This document shows positions 61,056-64,000 of a stretch of DNA of 64,000 nt, in pieces. The stretch is taken from assembly GCF_900110375.1 (NCBI RefSeq), contig NZ_FODN01000001.1:558001-622000 (forward strand), written 5' to 3'. Position 1 is the stretch's first letter. The number at the start of each line of letters is the position of its first letter. The position numbers and the translations under genes were made by a program. This DNA comes from Flavobacterium sinopsychrotolerans (GTDB taxonomy: Bacteria > Bacteroidota > Bacteroidia > Flavobacteriales > Flavobacteriaceae). The notes under the pieces are model-generated. The model saw nothing but the letters and a program-made list of their open reading frames with translations. It searched no databases and was not told where the DNA came from.

Positions 61056-62372
61056 TTAAAAGTTGAATTGTGCTTGTAAGCGCAATAAATTTCCTCGTTG
61101 CCTGTTATTTGGAAGGGCGCTATCTTCGAATGTTCTATCAGCAATAACCCATTCTGCCACTAACTCAAATGCCTTGATAGGCTGCCATTCTACTCCCAAC
61201 TCATAATCTCTTACAACATAACTCCTGGCATCTTTCTCAAATTTCTTTCCACCATCATAATACTGGAATTTGGCAAAAGGATAAATGTATTGGTTTTTAG
61301 GCAAATCCCATTTGTAATTTAAAGTGATATAACCACCCTCCAGATTAGAAACCTCAACTGTATTGGTAGTTTTATTATAGCGGGGCCCCTTACCGATATT
61401 GTATTCTGTTTGAACTCCAAATGGTTTAGGATAAAGCACGAAAGAAGCCGCAATCCTTTGATCTGTTGTATATTGCTTATTTGGAGTAGTTACTCCTGTA
61501 GAAAGCTCATTGGTAAAAGCCCATTTTCCGGTATATGCTTGTATGCCGGGCTCTATAATTTGACTACCAATTTCAAAAGGATAACTTATTCTTGTCACAA
61601 CATGCAAGTCCCTGTTTGCTTCTGACTTATTTGCTGTTTGTCCATTATATACTCCAAACCCAAATACTCCATAATCTCCAGACCCTTTATACCCATCTTT
61701 GATCAGCATAGCAAAACGCTCTCTAATTTTACTTGGAGCCCAATAAAAAAATGCTCCTAAATCTCTTTCGTTTACCACCGCACTATTCAAAGCATCGTTA
61801 CGATCCAAAACCAATCGATTTTGACTAGATTGCAAGTTTTCGAATCCAAAGGGGATTTTACTTTGTCCAATTCTAATTCGATACTCTTTCTTTACATCAA
61901 ATGACAAATCAAAATAAGCATCTCTGATTTGAGCAAAATTATTAACCCCAGATGACGGAGAACTTGCAAAATCTGGCTGAATATAAAAATAGACATTAGG
62001 ATGAATTTGTCCTGAAAATACAATGCGAGCCCGTCTTAAAAAAAGGCCATTATTCGATTTTGCATCTTCTGCTGTTGATGTTGTCCCCCAAGACTTATCA
62101 CATTGATCACAGGACACTTTGTCGTTGGAAGAAAACAACCCATTGTATCGCACTTGAACATAACCTCTTATGCCAATTTTATCATACCATTGTTCTTTTT
62201 TTTCCTTAGTTTTTTCTTGGGCTTCATTAACTTTCTTGATAGAATCCAAAACATGGATTATGGATTTAGTCAGCTCCTGTTTATTCGTAGAAGTTTCTAC
62301 AGCAGGTGTAATTTGTGCAGATACTTGATTTACTACAAATATACTTGCAATAATTAATAATGCTTTTTTCAC
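61056..62372 (-). CDS. OprP/OprO-type phosphate-selective porin
   Basis: The 438-residue product has a signal peptide (MKKALLIIASIFVVNQVSAQ), a coiled-coil segment (LDSIKKVNEAQEKTKEKKEQ), and a 16-strand-type porin barrel typical of the porin O/P family (GIRGYVQVRYNG, RRARIVFSGQIHPNVYFYIQPDF, RIGQSKIPFGFENLQSSQNR), ending in Phe (LLRLQAQFNF). An unusual SCDQCDKSW sits in an early loop. It lets phosphate or polyphosphate through the outer membrane, which fits its place between PhoR and pstS and its own repeat-rich promoter. Confidence 0.9.
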   Translation of the reverse strand: MKKALLIIASIFVVNQVSAQITPAVETSTNKQELTKSIIHVLDSIKKVNEAQEKTKEKKEQWYDKIGIRGYVQVRYNGLFSSNDKVSCDQCDKSWGTTSTAEDAKSNNGLFLRRARIVFSGQIHPNVYFYIQPDFASSPSSGVNNFAQIRDAYFDLSFDVKKEYRIRIGQSKIPFGFENLQSSQNRLVLDRNDALNSAVVNERDLGAFFYWAPSKIRERFAMLIKDGYKGSGDYGVFGFGVYNGQTANKSEANRDLHVVTRISYPFEIGSQIIEPGIQAYTGKWAFTNELSTGVTTPNKQYTTDQRIAASFVLYPKPFGVQTEYNIGKGPRYNKTTNTVEVSNLEGGYITLNYKWDLPKNQYIYPFAKFQYYDGGKKFEKDARSYVVRDYELGVEWQPIKAFELVAEWVIADRTFEDSALPNNRQRGNLLRLQAQFNF

Positions 62373-62398
62373 GATTAAATGTTGTTTGTTTAGTACAC

Positions 62399-62477
62399 CA
62401 AAGATGATTGCGCAATGTTAACTAAACATTACGCAAGTGTTAAATAAAAAACTAATGTTAACAAATTGTTATAAATT
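62399..62477 (-). promoter_or_regulatory. Porin promoter with two clusters of Pho-box-like repeats
   Basis: The minus strand has CATCTTTG (62406-62399), a near match to the -7 element. Upstream, plus-strand TGTTAACTAAA, CATTACGCAAG and TGTTAAATAAA start at 62416, 62427 and 62438, and TGTTAACAAAT and TGTTATAAATT at 62456 and 62467, each 11 bp apart. The first cluster covers the expected -33 region, as for class II PhoB-activated promoters. Confidence 0.65.
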
Positions 62478-62592
62478 TTATATAACTATTTGTTTTTTAG
62501 ATCATTACAAATGTACTTTTTTTATTCCAAACTTTAACATTTATAACATTTTTAAAATATATAACTTTAAAATTACATTTTGAATCTATATA

Positions 62593-63648
62593 TTATTTAC
62601 TGGTTCTATTTGCCTTTTCAAGTGTAAAAGAAAATTCAGACCCAATTCCGAATTTACTATTTACATAAATTTTCTCATCATGAGCTTCAATAATATGTTT
62701 CACAATGGACAATCCCAAACCTGAACCACCTTCAGTTCTTGCTCCACTTTTGTCCACTCTGTAAAAACGTTCAAAAAGTCTCGAAATATTTTTTTTCTCA
62801 ATTCCTTCGCCATTATCCGTAATTCGGACGATGACTTTTTCGTCCGTTAAATCTTCAATACTAACTTCTGTAGAACCTTTTAATTTTCCGTATTTAATAG
62901 AGTTGACAATCAAATTCATTACTACTTGTTGGATTTTTTCCTTATCCCCAACCACCATAACAGGCCTATTGTATTTCATATCAAACATCAATAAAATGTC
63001 TTTTTTAGAGGCTTTCATTTCTAGCAGATCAAAAACATTTTGTACCAGCTTAACGATGTCAAATTCAGCAATCTCTAAATTTAGATCTCCAATTTCGAGT
63101 TTGGAAATCATATCTAAATCCTGTACTATATAAATCAGTCTTTCCACACCTTTTTCAGCACGTTCTAAATATTTTTTTCGGATTGTTTTATCATTCATCG
63201 CTCCATCGAGTAAGGTAGACAGATAGCCTTGAACCGTAAAAAGAGGTGTTTTAAGTTCATGGGAGACATTTCCAAGAAACTCTCTCCGGTATTCTTCCCG
63301 GACTTTTAAGGTTTCAATTTCTAACTTTTTGTCGGTCGCAAACTTCTTCACTTCACGGGTAAGTGTTGCCATATCCGTTGTTATAGGCTGGTTTCTAAAA
63401 GTACTTGACTCTAATAAAGAAACATCATCGTATATTTTTTTTACTTTTTTATAAATGAAACGCTCTACCCGATACTGGATTACTATAAATGAAAAGGTAG
63501 CTATTGAAAAGGCAAAAATTAAGCAAAACTGATAGGAAAAAGAAAAAAATAAGCAGGTCAGATAACCAACTAGTCCGGTAGAAAAAAGGGTAATATAAAG
63601 CGCCGACTTTACGGCAAAGCGATATGTTTTTTTAAAATTTATTGTCAT
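62593..63648 (-). CDS. phoR: PhoR-type sensor histidine kinase
   Basis: The 351-residue protein has two membrane segments with a very short periplasmic loop (residues 12-55), a juxtamembrane helical linker, then HisKA with FLGNVSHELKTPLFTVQGYL and HATPase with the N-box LIVNSIKYG, DNGEGI and GGSGLGLSIVKHI. The lack of a large sensor region is as in PhoR, which reads phosphate via Pst/PhoU. It starts 1 base before the response regulator's stop and sits beside the pst genes. Confidence 0.93.
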   Translation of the reverse strand: MTINFKKTYRFAVKSALYITLFSTGLVGYLTCLFFSFSYQFCLIFAFSIATFSFIVIQYRVERFIYKKVKKIYDDVSLLESSTFRNQPITTDMATLTREVKKFATDKKLEIETLKVREEYRREFLGNVSHELKTPLFTVQGYLSTLLDGAMNDKTIRKKYLERAEKGVERLIYIVQDLDMISKLEIGDLNLEIAEFDIVKLVQNVFDLLEMKASKKDILLMFDMKYNRPVMVVGDKEKIQQVVMNLIVNSIKYGKLKGSTEVSIEDLTDEKVIVRITDNGEGIEKKNISRLFERFYRVDKSGARTEGGSGLGLSIVKHIIEAHDEKIYVNSKFGIGSEFSFTLEKANRTSK

Positions 63649-64000
63649 TTATACTTCAAACTTATACCCTACTCCTTTTATTGTTTTGAATAATTCTTCT
63701 CCAATTTTTTCTCGTAATTTTCTGATATGCACATCAATCGTTCTGCCTCCAACAACCACTTCATTACCCCAAACTTTATCCAGAATTTCATCGCGCTTGA
63801 ATACTTTCCCTGGTTTTGAAGCCAAAAGATAAAACAATTCAAACTCTTTTCTGGGTAATGCAATTTCGATATTATCTTTAACAATTTTGTATTCTTCCCG
63901 ATTGATTTCGATACCGCCTACATTAAGGGTTTCACTGTTTTGCTCTTTTTCATTTAATCTACGCAGCAAGGCTTTTACTTTGCTGACTAATAATTTAGGT
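63649..64000 (-). CDS. phoB: PhoB-type response regulator, C-terminal part (cut by window end)
   Basis: The frame is open to the right edge: codons upstream of 63969 read PKLLVSKVKALLRRL, the usual end of a receiver domain, so the receiver lies outside the window. The visible part is an OmpR/PhoB winged helix (IALPRKEFELFYLLASKPGKVFKRDEILDKVWGNEVVVGGRTIDVHIRK with the recognition helix, then IKGVGYKFEV). It would bind the 11-bp repeats upstream of pstS, pstC and the porin. Confidence 0.9.
   Translation of the reverse strand, partial: PKLLVSKVKALLRRLNEKEQNSETLNVGGIEINREEYKIVKDNIEIALPRKEFELFYLLASKPGKVFKRDEILDKVWGNEVVVGGRTIDVHIRKLREKIGEELFKTIKGVGYKFEV

Overview
The window looks like chromosomal DNA of a Flavobacterium-type bacterium (family Flavobacteriaceae, phylum Bacteroidota). 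The grounds are low GC, gliding genes gldD and gldE followed by ssb, mutY and hup, a Bacteroidota-type geranylgeranylglyceryl phosphate synthase, many genes preceded by the Bacteroidota -7 element TAnnTTTG (often with TTG about 19 bp upstream), little sign of Shine-Dalgarno sequences, and several copies of an interspersed repeat of a type I associate with Flavobacterium. The DNA is almost entirely coding. I see no rRNA, tRNA, CRISPR array, integrase or transposase.

Layout. 1-8.7 kb: end of a ThiF/MoeB-like gene, aat, an OB-fold protein (DUF3127), a flavin reductase-like protein, an orphan histidine kinase, a transglutaminase-like protein, a HIT protein, greA with a terminator in its leader, a degenerate Rieske-like lipoprotein, and a TonB-dependent receptor preceded by a TPP riboswitch. 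8.7-13.3 kb: a minus-strand operon of a phosphopantetheinyl transferase, a GGGP synthase, a PnuC-type transporter, a NadR-like kinase fused to DUF4301, and arfB. With the riboswitch-controlled receptor, the PnuC and kinase genes suggest thiamine uptake and phosphorylation. 13.3-21.8 kb: ahcY, a coiled-coil gene broken by an in-frame TAG, rplU-rpmA, an active/inactive M16 peptidase pair, an EamA transporter and an HMA-domain lipoprotein.

21.9-26.5 kb holds the most unusual region. A 4.4-kb island sits in the 3' end of gldD and is bounded by two copies of that 3' end. It carries a divergent XRE regulator with two matching operator-like sites and a tightly overlapping operon: a lipoprotein with a C-terminal AHH (HNH-type) nuclease domain, an Imm11-like immunity protein, and two unknown exported proteins. 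The two gldD ends share 101 identical bases and then diverge by about 14%, nearly all silently, as expected if incoming DNA rebuilt gldD with a foreign 3' end.

26.8-51.3 kb is mostly housekeeping: gldD-gldE-ssb, mutY, hup with a 30-residue basic protein, rng, tadA, dxs, a DUF3078 barrel, dgt, an RDD protein, nrdA and nrdB, DUF3109, DUF4412, MarC, a short FAD protein, an S41 protease, dCMP deaminase, HupE/UreJ, TerB, fbp, a GNAT and aspartate kinase. 51.5-56.1 kb has a 1143-residue predicted outer-membrane protein and a glycosyltransferase.

56.2-64.0 kb is a full phosphate-starvation regulon on the minus strand: a PhoB-type regulator (cut by the window end), PhoR, an OprP/OprO-type porin, PstS, PstC, PstA, PstB and PhoU. 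The three promoter regions carry TTAA-containing repeats spaced 11 bp apart, upstream of or overlapping the -33 region, which fit Pho boxes. PstC has a large periplasmic insert resembling part of PstS.
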